Source of the DNA: Aldehydirespirator sp965205155
GTDB lineage: Bacteria > Actinomycetota > Acidimicrobiia > Acidimicrobiales > Aldehydirespiratoraceae
Length of the DNA stretch: 64,000 nt
Direction: 5' to 3'
Assembly (NCBI GenBank): GCA_965205155.1
Contig: OZ242033.1
Location: 1,364,001-1,428,000 of the forward strand
The notes below the pieces were generated by a model. It saw only the letters and a program-made list of their open reading frames with translations. It made no database searches and had not been told where the DNA came from. Positions 40,693 through 49,459 of this stretch are shown here, piece by piece (positions within the stretch are counted from its first letter, which is position 1; each line of letters begins with the position of its first letter). The position numbers and the translations under genes are program-made.

Positions 40693-43600
40693 CGCTCGTC
40701 CTCTGGCTGCGTAGAGCCGGGCTCTGCCGCGGCTTCCCCGTCCGCTGCTGCTTGTTCACCCTCGGAGCCGTCGGTGCTCTCCGGATCGTCGCTGTCGCCA
40801 TCGGACTCTGCCGCAGGTCCGTGGCGGTTCCACACTGCCTTGAAGCGGAAGCGCTCGATTTGGTCGGGATTGCCGAAGAACTGGTCCTCGATGAAGGGCT
40901 CGATGTTGTACTCCCAAATGCGCCGCAGCTGTTGGCGCTGCTCGCCCAGTGACGCGCCGTAGGTCTTCATGAAATGGCTCGGCCCGAGCAGCAGGTGGGA
41001 GCCCTCCAACTCGTCCCTCAATTCGCCGTTGACCGCATCGACCAGATCGCCGACCCAGGCAGGCTCGCCCTCGCGCTCCAGCCATCGGCTGAGCAGTCCC
41101 GCCATTGGTCCGCTGTCAGGGAAGAACGGCACGAAGTGGAACCGCCGCCGCAGCGCCGCGTCCACCAGCGCGATCGACCGGTCGGCGGTGTTCATCGTGC
41201 CGATGAACCAGAGGTTGTCGGGCAGCGAGAACGGCTCCTCTTCGGGCCGGTAGAGCGTCTGCACGATCTCGTCCCGGTACTCCAGCAGGAACAGCAACTC
41301 ACCGAGCACGCGGGGCAGGTTGCCCCGATTGATCTCGTCGATGATCATGACATGTCGCTCCGCTGGCACCTCGGCGGCCCTCGCTGCCATTCGGGCCAGC
41401 GGCCCCCGCGCCAGTTCGAAGCGAATGCCTCCGTCGCTGCCCGTCCCGGCAGGCCGGTACCCCTCGAAGAAGTCCTCATAGGACGTGGACGGATGGAATT
41501 GCACCAGCGCCCGACGATCCTCGTCCGGCGACAGCGCCTCAGCGAGCTTGCGTGCCAGGTACGTCTTGCCAGTTCCCGGCGGCCCATAGAGGATCACCTG
41601 CCCTTTGTCCTTGAGCAACTCGACGATGTCCTTCAAGAACTCAACGTCGACGAGTAACTCATCCGCGAGTTCGGCAAGGCTCACCGGGCCGTCTGGGGAT
41701 GGCGGTTCTTGGTCAAGTAACCATCTCAAGAATGCCCCCATCTCAAGCGTGTCGTCGTCGAAGTGCGGTTCGAGGTGTTCGCGGAGACGGCGGTCGGCGT
41801 CCATCACTCTCTGCCCGTAGCTGGATCCCGCGGGCTTGGGCAGCCCCAACCGGCGCAGCATCGCGGCGCGACCCCATTCCCCTTCCTGCACGCCGATCGC
41901 GAGGAAGTCCTGCGGATGGGTAATGGCAAGAAGCAGGCTGGTCGTGGAGTGTCCCAGACCCGTGGTCTTCCGGTTGCTGCGGGCGTCGGTGAGTTGGTCA
42001 TACCGGCGCCAGGGCTCGTCATCGCTCCAGCACAGGTACCGGATGTGATCCAGCATCCCGGCGTACTCGTCGTCATCGAGGGCCCGGATCCACTTCATCA
42101 CGCCCTGGACATGCGGATACACGTATGTCCCGGCATACCAAGTTCCGTGCGATGCAACGGCGGTCAAGTCGAGAGGGCTGAGGTCGGCGATGTTCTCGGT
42201 CGTGAGCTTCTCGGCCCAGTCCTCTCGCAGCCGCCCCTGCTCCTCATGAGCTTCAGTGGGATATCCCGACTCGTCGCGGAACCGTTCGACCAGGACCGAG
42301 AGGTCGCCTCCGCCCGGGCCAGGTTCTTGCCTACGCAGCCAGTACAGGAAGCCTGCGATGGCCTGCGGGTCATCGTCGAGATGAGGGGCGAGATGCGCCC
42401 GAAGCCGATCATTCGCGTCCACGATCCGCTGTCCGTGTGTCATGCCGCGGGGCGCTGCAAGCCCAAGCTTGCGCAGCATGTGCACGCGCCCCCATCGGCC
42501 TTCATGATTGGGGACTGGCAGGAACCTGTCCGGGTGACAAATGGCAAGGGTGCGACTCACCTGAAGGCCCGTGAAGCCCATGGTGCCCGTGTCGCGATTG
42601 GATCCTCCTTCCCGGTCGACGAGACGATCGATCCTGGTCGACAGTTCATCCTCACCCCAGCAGAGATCGCGGATGCTGTCGAGCAGTCCGTCATACTCTG
42701 CATCGTCGAGATCGAGAATGAACTGCTGCCTCCGGCCCTCCCCGCGATCCACATAGTCCCCATAGTCCACCGCATTGTTTGTGTACGCGAGGAGATCCTG
42801 GCGGCTCAAGGACGCAATGCTCTCAGCTGACAGCTTCTTGGCCCATTCCTCGCGCAGGCGACGCTGCTCCAGGTGTGCTTCGGTCGGGAAACTGGTCTCT
42901 GACATGAACTGCTCGACCAGAGTCGACACATCGCGGGTTTCCTCTCCGAGACCAGCCTGTGGGCCGGGATCCTGACCCGTCTCCATCAGTTGCTGGAGAC
43001 GCCGTGCGCCGTCGTTGCGTGCTATCGAACAAATGGACAGTTGCCCGCCGATTGAGGCCTTCAGATCTTGCTTGAGGGCTGTGCCGGGCACCGTGCGCTT
43101 CCAATCCACCGACACGACGTGGCGGCCCCAGTCCACGTCCACGGAGTCGTCGTACCAGTACTCGTGGGTTACTGTTCCGAGCGCGACCTGCTGCGCCTTC
43201 TTGCTGGGCATCACCACCAGATCGCCCAACCGCACTTCGTTTCGCATCCGCCATAGCTGGTTCGCATCACTCAAGTTCCCGGCATCCGGAAGAAGCTGCA
43301 AGTCATGCAACAGGTCCTGCTTGCTGGAGAAGCCTCGCAGGTCGGCATGATCGCCGAATCCGAGGCAGGCGAGGCCGTGCTCGATGTTGTAGTCGTAGCG
43401 CTGGCCCTCACCGCCGGCCCTGATGCGCCATGCCGTCGGAGGATCAGTCTGCTCATGGTCTTCCGGCTGTTCCGCGCCGGATGAGGACTTGCTTGCCTTG
43501 TATCCAGCTCGAAGCTCATTGATCTGGTCTTCATTGATTTCCAAGCCGAGCGGGGTCAGAGCCCTTCGGCCCGGCTCTGGATAGTGGAGTACGTCAATTT

Positions 43601-43886
43601 CCTTGAGTTCATGCACGGTCCAGCCCACGCGGTTCTTGAGCTTGGTTTCCTGTTCGGAGGGGATTAGCTCCGTCCGCTGGCGTTGAGTGAGCCCCATGGT
43701 GTCGGCGACGTGCTCGGCGATCTCGATATCGGAGGCTGCTCTTCCGAACTCGCGGAGTGCTTGCACGACCGGCCACCTGAGCTCGCGGAGATTCGGGAGC
43801 CGAACCTGCTCGCTGCCTGAACCAGACATGTTGCCGTCTGGTCGGTCTTCTGGCTGGTCGCCGGTTGGCTCGTCTGTGGTGCTCAT
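40689..43886 (-). CDS. mcrB: McrB-type AAA+ GTPase with Mrr-N, EVE-like and duplicated sensor modules
   Basis: A 1065-residue protein. Residues about 30-115 match the Mrr N-terminal winged helix; about 150-262 look like an EVE/PUA-type modified-base reader ('TAWRIRAGGEGQRYDYNIE', 'LGDLVVMPSK'). Residues about 319-523 and 528-728 are two copies of one roughly 200-residue module ('PTEAHLEQRRLREEWAKKL' and 'PTEAHEEQGRLREDWAEKL' mark their starts). The AAA+ motor has Walker A 'GPPGTGKT' (768-775), Walker B 'VMIIDEINRGNLPRV' (846-860) and 'GTMNTADRSIALVDAALRRR' (896-915), all McrB signatures. The acidic tail is low complexity. It presumably recognises modified DNA and drives the McrC nuclease. It lies 27 bases after the upstream hypothetical gene. 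Confidence 0.9.
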   Translation of the reverse strand: MSTTDEPTGDQPEDRPDGNMSGSGSEQVRLPNLRELRWPVVQALREFGRAASDIEIAEHVADTMGLTQRQRTELIPSEQETKLKNRVGWTVHELKEIDVLHYPEPGRRALTPLGLEINEDQINELRAGYKASKSSSGAEQPEDHEQTDPPTAWRIRAGGEGQRYDYNIEHGLACLGFGDHADLRGFSSKQDLLHDLQLLPDAGNLSDANQLWRMRNEVRLGDLVVMPSKKAQQVALGTVTHEYWYDDSVDVDWGRHVVSVDWKRTVPGTALKQDLKASIGGQLSICSIARNDGARRLQQLMETGQDPGPQAGLGEETRDVSTLVEQFMSETSFPTEAHLEQRRLREEWAKKLSAESIASLSRQDLLAYTNNAVDYGDYVDRGEGRRQQFILDLDDAEYDGLLDSIRDLCWGEDELSTRIDRLVDREGGSNRDTGTMGFTGLQVSRTLAICHPDRFLPVPNHEGRWGRVHMLRKLGLAAPRGMTHGQRIVDANDRLRAHLAPHLDDDPQAIAGFLYWLRRQEPGPGGGDLSVLVERFRDESGYPTEAHEEQGRLREDWAEKLTTENIADLSPLDLTAVASHGTWYAGTYVYPHVQGVMKWIRALDDDEYAGMLDHIRYLCWSDDEPWRRYDQLTDARSNRKTTGLGHSTTSLLLAITHPQDFLAIGVQEGEWGRAAMLRRLGLPKPAGSSYGQRVMDADRRLREHLEPHFDDDTLEMGAFLRWLLDQEPPSPDGPVSLAELADELLVDVEFLKDIVELLKDKGQVILYGPPGTGKTYLARKLAEALSPDEDRRALVQFHPSTSYEDFFEGYRPAGTGSDGGIRFELARGPLARMAARAAEVPAERHVMIIDEINRGNLPRVLGELLFLLEYRDEIVQTLYRPEEEPFSLPDNLWFIGTMNTADRSIALVDAALRRRFHFVPFFPDSGPMAGLLSRWLEREGEPAWVGDLVDAVNGELRDELEGSHLLLGPSHFMKTYGASLGEQRQQLRRIWEYNIEPFIEDQFFGNPDQIERFRFKAVWNRHGPAAESDGDSDDPESTDGSEGEQAAADGEAAAEPGSTQPEDER

Positions 43887-43913
43887 ATGGCTCGCTCTCA
43901 GATCATTGAGTGA

Positions 43914-44387
43914 TTACTCGTCGAAGTTGGATTCTGTATCGATTTCTACATCATCACCGCGGTCGTTGTCGTCGTCCATGCCGACGGGTTGGTCACTCGG
44001 GTGGTCCCACACCGCCGGGGGCGCGGTGGCCCAGATGGTGACGGAGTAGGTCCACATCAAGCCGCCGACGCCTTCAAGGCCGCCCTGCATATAGAGGAGG
44101 TAGCTGCACGTCATGCCAGTGTCGGGGTCGGCCGGGTCGTAGCGGCGGCCCTCCTCGCACTCGGCCAGATCCTCCCAGGTAGAGCCGCCCGGCCCTACGT
44201 TCAGGCGTAGGTACTCCCGCTTCTCCGGGTTGTGGGCGTGGTGGTCGAGCGCCTCCATAGCGAACTGCAGGATGGCCGAGCGGGCCTCGGCGACCGTCTC
44301 GACGGGGAAGGGGTTGTCCTCCAACATCATGCAGCCCGTCAAGCTGCCCAGCTTGAGCTCGAAGCCCGTCTCACCGTCCACAGCCAT
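43914..44387 (-). CDS. Hypothetical protein heading the McrBC operon
   Basis: A 157-residue acidic protein of unknown family, immediately upstream of mcrB on the same strand. It has a mixed alpha/beta look ('TGFELKLGSLTGCMMLEDNP', 'AEARSAILQFAMEALDHHAH'), a Trp/Tyr-rich central part (TCSYLLYMQGGLEG ... LMWTYSVTIWATAPP) and an Asp-rich tail. No catalytic motif is clear. The 27-base gap to mcrB implies co-transcription. I start at ATG 44387; the frame is open to an ATG at 44465. It could be an accessory subunit or regulator of the restriction system. Confidence 0.55.
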   Translation of the reverse strand: MAVDGETGFELKLGSLTGCMMLEDNPFPVETVAEARSAILQFAMEALDHHAHNPEKREYLRLNVGPGGSTWEDLAECEEGRRYDPADPDTGMTCSYLLYMQGGLEGVGGLMWTYSVTIWATAPPAVWDHPSDQPVGMDDDNDRGDDVEIDTESNFDE

Positions 44388-44453
44388 GACGGCCACAGTA
44401 CGGACCGGGTGTGACAGCCCGGGTCGGGCGATGCTGGGAGAAGGTTTATGGTG

Positions 44454-44480
44454 TTGACATGACATTGATTGTTATGTAAT
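44454..44480 (+). promoter_or_regulatory. Possible sigma70-type promoter for the coiled-coil membrane protein
   Basis: TTGACA at 44454-44459 and TGTAAT at 44475-44480 are separated by 15 bases, slightly short. The surrounding AT-rich patch is unusual in this GC-rich sequence and lies between the divergent McrBC operon and the gene at 44576. Confidence 0.35.
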
Positions 44481-44575
44481 CTCCAGTCCGAGCCTTGTTG
44501 CCGGGCTTGGTCGGCAGCCGATCCTTCCAGCCGCACTGTTGCCTGCACCGCCGCCGGCCCTGAGACGAGGCTCCG

Positions 44576-45061
44576 ATGACGACATCCGCTCCGATCCCCG
44601 CCGCCGAAGCGGCCTCCCGCATGGTGAACCCATCTGACACCGCATCTGACGCATCGACCGAGCAGGCGCAAGCGCGGGCCGGCGCGGCGACCGTGGACAG
44701 GCCCAGCCTGCGGGCTCAGGTTGCGGAGAATCCGCTGCTGAGCTTCTTCGGTCTTGTCATCGTGGCCCTGCTGACCGCAGCGATAGTCAGCCCCCACATC
44801 CGTATCGACGACATCAACGTCCGCATCGACGACACAAACCGGCGTATCGACGAGACCAACGAGCGCATCGACCGCCTCGAGGCCAAGATGGATGCCCGAT
44901 TCGACAAGCTCGAAGCGGCGGTCGCTGAGATCGACCGGAAGCTGACCGCGCTGATAGCCCACCTCAACGCCACCACCGCGGTGGACGATGCCTTGGCAGG
45001 CCGACTCACCGGCCCGAGCGCCCCCGACGCATCGGGCACGAGCGCCAACGAGACCGGCTGA
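44576..45061 (+). CDS. Membrane-anchored coiled-coil protein
   Basis: A 161-residue protein with an N-terminal Ala/Ser-rich segment, one transmembrane helix at about 54-72 ('LLSFFGLVIVALLTAAIV') and then a heptad coiled coil made of repeats such as 'IRIDDINVRIDDTNRRIDE' to about residue 135. The layout (one helix plus repeated Asp/Arg/Ile heptads) parallels the protein at 5764-6198. No enzymatic motif. It is divergent from the McrBC operon and converges on the TauD gene. Confidence 0.7.
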   Translation: MTTSAPIPAAEAASRMVNPSDTASDASTEQAQARAGAATVDRPSLRAQVAENPLLSFFGLVIVALLTAAIVSPHIRIDDINVRIDDTNRRIDETNERIDRLEAKMDARFDKLEAAVAEIDRKLTALIAHLNATTAVDDALAGRLTGPSAPDASGTSANETG

Positions 45062-45087
45062 CGATCCGGCCGGCAGGAGCTGAGGGG

Positions 45088-45930
45088 CTAGGAGCCGTTG
45101 GGGTCGAAGTAGGGGCGGTCGCCGTCGATCTCCAGGCGGCGGATGATGCGGCGCTGGGGGAAGTGGTCCGCCGCGGAGCGGTGCAGCGTGGAGCGCTCGT
45201 CCCAGATGGCCAGATCGCCGTTCTGCCACTGCCAGCGGCAGTGCAGGGACACCTCGGCGACGTGCTCGCGCAGGAAGTTCAAGACCATGTCGCTCTCGGC
45301 CCGGCTCACGCCCGCCACATGAGAGACGAACCCCTCGGCGTACAGCAGGGCCCGCTTGCCCGTCTCCGGGTGGGTGCGCACCAGGGGATGCTCCACCGGA
45401 CCGTAGTCGCGCCTGATGGCCTCCTGGATCGCTTCGGCGTGCTCGCCGGCCTTCTCGGCCACCCGCCTCAGGTACCCCTCGTTGGAGTGAACAATCGTCA
45501 GCGAAGCGAAGAACTCCTGCACCTCCGGGCTGAGCGTCTCGTAGGCGCGGGTCGCCGACGCCCACAGCGTGTCACCTCCGTACTCGGGGGCCAGTTCCAT
45601 GTGCAGCAGGGCGGCTTTGGGCGGGGTGGCGATCCAGGTGACGTCGGTGTGCCAGAGGTCGGCAGCGTTGGGGCTGTTGGGGCCGTCCTTGATGACGGTC
45701 ATCGTGGGCTCGGTCGCGCCCATGACCCGAGCGACCGGATAGATGCTGGGCGTGCCGAAGCGGCGACCGAGGGCGAGGTGCTCTTCCTCGGTGAGATGCG
45801 CTTCCCGGAAGAAGATGACCTCGTGCTCGAGGAAGGCCTGGTAGACGGCGTCGAAGTCGAGGTCGGGATCCCGGAGGTCGACGCCGGTGATCTCCGCGCC
45901 CAGGGCTCCGGCGACTCTTCGAACCTGCAT
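45088..45930 (-). CDS. TauD/TfdA-family Fe(II)/2-oxoglutarate dioxygenase
   Basis: A 280-residue dioxygenase. The iron ligands are in 'LWHTDVTWIATPP' (H-x-D) and 'RSTLHRSAADHF' (distal His), and 'RRIIRRLEIDGDRPYF' supplies the 2-oxoglutarate-binding Arg. Relatives cleave taurine, aryloxyacetates, alkylsulfates or carnitine-like substrates. ATG 45930 has GGGAG upstream and gives the usual start 'VRRVAGALGAEITGVDL'. It follows the M28-like gene by 29 bases and completes a P450 / M28-like / TauD operon. Confidence 0.88.
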   Translation of the reverse strand: MQVRRVAGALGAEITGVDLRDPDLDFDAVYQAFLEHEVIFFREAHLTEEEHLALGRRFGTPSIYPVARVMGATEPTMTVIKDGPNSPNAADLWHTDVTWIATPPKAALLHMELAPEYGGDTLWASATRAYETLSPEVQEFFASLTIVHSNEGYLRRVAEKAGEHAEAIQEAIRRDYGPVEHPLVRTHPETGKRALLYAEGFVSHVAGVSRAESDMVLNFLREHVAEVSLHCRWQWQNGDLAIWDERSTLHRSAADHFPQRRIIRRLEIDGDRPYFDPNGS

Positions 45931-45959
45931 GCCGTACTCCCTTGGGTCCCGGCGTGAGC

Positions 45960-47105
45960 CTATGAGCAGACCGTAGCGGCGTCGTAGAAGGCGGCCACAG
46001 CCCGATGTGCGGCGTCGGCGACCGTGGCCAGGGCGCCGGGTGACGTGGCCCGCTCGGGTATATCGGAGGGAGTGTGAAAATCCGGTCCAGCGCCCGTCGT
46101 CGACAGCACCGGGACACCCAGAAGGCTCCACGCCTCACCCTCCCCGAGCCACATATCCGAGTCGCAGCGCAGCGTGATCCCGGCGCCGTCGAGGGCCGCG
46201 GCCACCCCACGGGCGGCTGACTCGCCCAGCGTGGTCATGGCGATGCGGCTGTCGATGAGTCGGCAGCCGCCCCCAACTGCGGTCTCAACGGCGAGCGACG
46301 CACCAATGTGCGCAACACACGCCGGCGGCTCGGTGCACCCGGCGACCCAGGCGTATGCGCCCATGTAGCCCAGTTCGTGACCCCCGGTGGCGGCCACCGT
46401 CAACGGGCGGTCGGCGAGCCGCTCGGCCACGTGGCGCAGTACGGCAATGCCGGTTCCTCGCTCGCCGGCCGCGCCGAACCAGCCATTGAGCGGGGTGGTC
46501 AGCACCAGCCGGCGCCCCGGCTGGCCGTTGCTTACCTCGATGTTGGCGGTGCGACCCGCGACGAGCCCCGCCGTGAGCCTCAAGCGAACGGCCGACGAGG
46601 CCAGAGTGTCGTAGTGGCACCCAGCCACCAGGACGGTCGGCAACCCTGAACGGCTGGCAGCCAGTTCCCGGTTGATGGCGACCAACTCACCCTCCGGGTG
46701 GTCGGTGGCAATCGCCAGGGCCTCGCGTCCAGCCCGCCTGGTCTGCTCGATGAGTTCGTCGGCCACGTCAGGGAACCCGCCCCCGAGAGGGTCAAACCGT
46801 CGCACCGCCACATCCGAAGTGTCGACATCTCCGGTGAACTCGTAGTACAGGGGCAGGTGCTCGAGGGGACGCCCATCGACGGTCAACTCGCTGCTGGCTT
46901 CGTAGCGATCGAACTCCACCGGCGCGGTGGTCACGTCGCCCAGGTCGCTCATGAGCTCCGCGAACCATTCGGTCGTCGCGGTGTCGCGGTCGGTGCCCGA
47001 CCGATGGTGCCCCAGAGCGGCGTATTCGCAGACGATCCGGTACAGGTCCTCGCCCGCGGCGAAACCGGTCGGCTTCCCGACGCCACCAGCGTTCCCGACG
47101 TTCAT
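45960..47105 (-). CDS. M28-like peptidase family protein with a diverged metal site
   Basis: A 381-residue protein with the M28 aminopeptidase/transferrin-receptor layout: 'VLVAGCHYDTLASS' (H-x-D), 'AATGGHELGYMGAYAW' and 'GPDFHTPSDIPE' (final His). Compared with active M28 enzymes the bridging Asp segment reads 'GAAGERGTGI', the Glu-Glu pair reads His-Glu, and the later Asp is missing ('AHIGASLAVE'). It may therefore bind metal differently or not hydrolyse peptides. Its ATG overlaps the P450 stop (ATGA), so the two are co-translated. A role as an amide hydrolase or carrier for the substrate of this operon is possible. Confidence 0.7.
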   Translation of the reverse strand: MNVGNAGGVGKPTGFAAGEDLYRIVCEYAALGHHRSGTDRDTATTEWFAELMSDLGDVTTAPVEFDRYEASSELTVDGRPLEHLPLYYEFTGDVDTSDVAVRRFDPLGGGFPDVADELIEQTRRAGREALAIATDHPEGELVAINRELAASRSGLPTVLVAGCHYDTLASSAVRLRLTAGLVAGRTANIEVSNGQPGRRLVLTTPLNGWFGAAGERGTGIAVLRHVAERLADRPLTVAATGGHELGYMGAYAWVAGCTEPPACVAHIGASLAVETAVGGGCRLIDSRIAMTTLGESAARGVAAALDGAGITLRCDSDMWLGEGEAWSLLGVPVLSTTGAGPDFHTPSDIPERATSPGALATVADAAHRAVAAFYDAATVCS

Positions 47106-48295
47106 GCGCGGGCCACGAACGGGAGGCTCTCGTATCGCCGGACGTAGGCGCCCGAAGCGAACCGGCCGGCCTCGGCGTCCACCGCGAAGTCGGGGAAGCG
47201 AGCCAGCAATTCGTCGAGCACCACCACGGCCTGCAGGCGGGCCGCGGCAGCGCCCAGGCAGTGGTGGGCGCCGTAACCGAACGACACCATCCGGTCGATC
47301 CGGCGGTGGACGTCGAGCTCTCCGGCGTCGTCTCCGAACACCCGCTCGTCGCGGTTGGCCGATCCGTACAGGAGCATCACCTTGTCGCCCGCCGGGATCG
47401 TCGTGCCGTGCAGCCGGACATCGGCGGTGGTGGTGCGGGCGAGGTTCTGCACCGGTGAGGTCAGCCGGAGGAGTTCCTGGACGGATCCCGGGATCAGGGC
47501 GGGATCGTCGAGGAGGAGCCGGCGCTGGTCCAACCTCTCGGTGAGCAGCGCGGCCGCACCGCCCAGCAGGCCCGTGGTGGTGTCGTTGCCGCCGGTGACC
47601 ATGGTGAACACGAAACCGACGATCCAACCCGCTGAGACCGCTCCCTCGCCGGCCTGCACCAGCAGCGACACCAGGTCGTCGCCCGGCTGCGCCTTGCGGC
47701 GCTCGATCAGTTCCGATCCGAAGGCGAACAGCCCCAGGAAGGCGTCGGCCGCCGACTCCAGGTTCGCGTCGGCGTTGGCCGCGACGATGCTGTCCGTCCA
47801 ATCGTCGAAGCGAATGCGATCATCGGGCGGCACACCCAGGTAGTGGGCGACCACGAAGCTGGGCAGCGGCTTGAACAGCAGCTCGACTATGTCGATCTCA
47901 CTCTCAGCGGGGGCATCGTCGAGCCGCTCCCGCACGAAGGCCCGGACGGCCGGCTCGATCGGCGAGACCATGCGGGGCGTCATAGGCCGGGACACGAGCC
48001 GGCGCATGGCGGTGTGGTCGGGGGGATCCATCATCACGATGGGACGGGTGCCGTCCTCGAACATCACTCCCGAGTCAGGTCCGGGCGTGAGCCCCTGAGT
48101 CGACGAGAACGTGGCGGTGCCACGGGCCGCGTCGATCACGTCACCGAACCGCGACAACACCCAGAAGCGGCCGAGCTTGGGATGGTCAACGCGGTGGACT
48201 GGGTCGTAATCCCGGAGCCACCGGTACGAGTCCCACGGGGATCGCCAACTCTCGCCGCCTCGAAGCACGAAACCTTCGATATCGGTGGCCGGCAT
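47102..48295 (-). CDS. Cytochrome P450
   Basis: A 397-residue bacterial class I P450. The heme-ligand Cys is in 'FGYGAHHCLGAAAARLQ', the I-helix oxygen-activation motif is 'TGGNDTTTGLLGG', and the E-x-x-R is in 'VQELLRLTSP'. ATG 48295 is preceded by AGAGGAG at five bases. It needs ferredoxin partners not seen here. First gene of the P450 / M28-like / TauD operon and divergent from the F420 oxidoreductase across 138 bases. Confidence 0.95.
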   Translation of the reverse strand: MPATDIEGFVLRGGESWRSPWDSYRWLRDYDPVHRVDHPKLGRFWVLSRFGDVIDAARGTATFSSTQGLTPGPDSGVMFEDGTRPIVMMDPPDHTAMRRLVSRPMTPRMVSPIEPAVRAFVRERLDDAPAESEIDIVELLFKPLPSFVVAHYLGVPPDDRIRFDDWTDSIVAANADANLESAADAFLGLFAFGSELIERRKAQPGDDLVSLLVQAGEGAVSAGWIVGFVFTMVTGGNDTTTGLLGGAAALLTERLDQRRLLLDDPALIPGSVQELLRLTSPVQNLARTTTADVRLHGTTIPAGDKVMLLYGSANRDERVFGDDAGELDVHRRIDRMVSFGYGAHHCLGAAAARLQAVVVLDELLARFPDFAVDAEAGRFASGAYVRRYESLPFVARA

Positions 48296-48433
48296 CGGCA
48301 CTCCTCTGGTGGCTGGCCAGGCGTGGCCGCCGGTGCCGCGGGGCGCACTCCCAGCGGCGAGGCTACTGAGAGCGCCTGCCGGCACGGCCGGTCGGCGCCG
48401 GAGCCATGGATGGAATGGGTACCGTCGCCCGCC

Positions 48434-49459
48434 ATGAAGATCGATTCGATGCTGCTGGGCTCGATCACGGACGCAGGTCGCACGGCCTCCGGCCTTGAGG
48501 CGGCCGGCTACTCGGGCGCGTGGACGGTTGAGGGGCCCCACGACCCGTTCCTGCCCCTGGCCGTCGCGGCGGCCGATACCTCCAGAATCGAGCTGGGCAC
48601 GTCAATCGCGGTGGCGTTCGCCCGCAATCCCATGCTGCTGGCCAACATCGGCTGGGACCTGCAGACGCTGTCGCAGGGCCGCTTCGTGCTAGGTCTCGGC
48701 AGCCAGATCAAGCCCCACATCACCAAGCGCTTCTCGATGGAATGGAGCAAGCCGGCGGCCCGTATGCGCGAGATGGTGCAGGCTGTCCGGGCCATCTGGG
48801 ATGCCTGGCTGCACGGCACGCGCCTGCGCTTCGAGGGCGAGTTCTACCGGCACACCCTGATGACGCCTATGTTCACGCCCCGCGCCAGCGACCTGGGCGA
48901 TTTCGGCCCGCCACCGATCTACCTGGCCGGGGTGGGCCCGCTGATGACCGAGGTCGCCGGCGAGGTGTGCGACGGGTTCCTGTGCCACCCGTTCACCACC
49001 GAGCAGTTCCTGCGCGAGGTAACGCTGCCCGCACTGGAGCGGGGCCGGGCCAACACGGGCGCCGGGATGGATGGTTACGAGATCGCTGGCCCGTCGTTCG
49101 TGGTGACCGGCGAGACCGACGAGGAGATGGAGCAATCCGCGGCCGCCACGCGCCAGCAGATCGCCTTCTACGGCTCGACGCCCGCGTACCGGCCGGTGCT
49201 GGAGATTCACGGCTGGGGCGACCTCCAGCCGGAGCTCAACGCCCTGTCCAAGCGGGGCCAGTGGGTTGGGATGGGCGACCTCATCGACGACGAGATCCTC
49301 AACGCGCTCGCAGTGGTCGCCCCGCCCGAGGGGATCGCCCCGGAGCTGGGCCGCCGCTACGGCGACGTCATCAGCCGGATCTCGTTCGACCCCCCGCCGG
49401 ACGGCGACCCCGACCGCTGGCAGGCGGTGATGGACGCCATTAGGGGGCTGCGCGGATAG
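48434..49459 (+). CDS. LLM-class F420-dependent oxidoreductase (TIGR03617-like)
   Basis: A 341-residue luciferase-like TIM barrel. 'SLAVAAADTSRIELGTSIAV'-type strands, 'FVLGLGSQIKPHITKRF' and 'PPPIYLAGVGPLMTEVAGEV' are typical of actinobacterial F420 enzymes. It oxidises or reduces a substrate with coenzyme F420; which one is unknown, but the divergent P450 operon suggests a shared catabolic or biosynthetic pathway. The stop codon TAG (49457-49459) lies inside the left end of an IS remnant, so the natural C-terminus may have been altered by that insertion. Confidence 0.85.
   Translation: MKIDSMLLGSITDAGRTASGLEAAGYSGAWTVEGPHDPFLPLAVAAADTSRIELGTSIAVAFARNPMLLANIGWDLQTLSQGRFVLGLGSQIKPHITKRFSMEWSKPAARMREMVQAVRAIWDAWLHGTRLRFEGEFYRHTLMTPMFTPRASDLGDFGPPPIYLAGVGPLMTEVAGEVCDGFLCHPFTTEQFLREVTLPALERGRANTGAGMDGYEIAGPSFVVTGETDEEMEQSAAATRQQIAFYGSTPAYRPVLEIHGWGDLQPELNALSKRGQWVGMGDLIDDEILNALAVVAPPEGIAPELGRRYGDVISRISFDPPPDGDPDRWQAVMDAIRGLRG

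Noticed and set aside
44339..45565. Long minus-strand frame antisense to the coiled-coil protein and overlapping the TauD gene
   Set aside because: No domain, and the heptad pattern and membrane helix on the plus strand are far better evidence.
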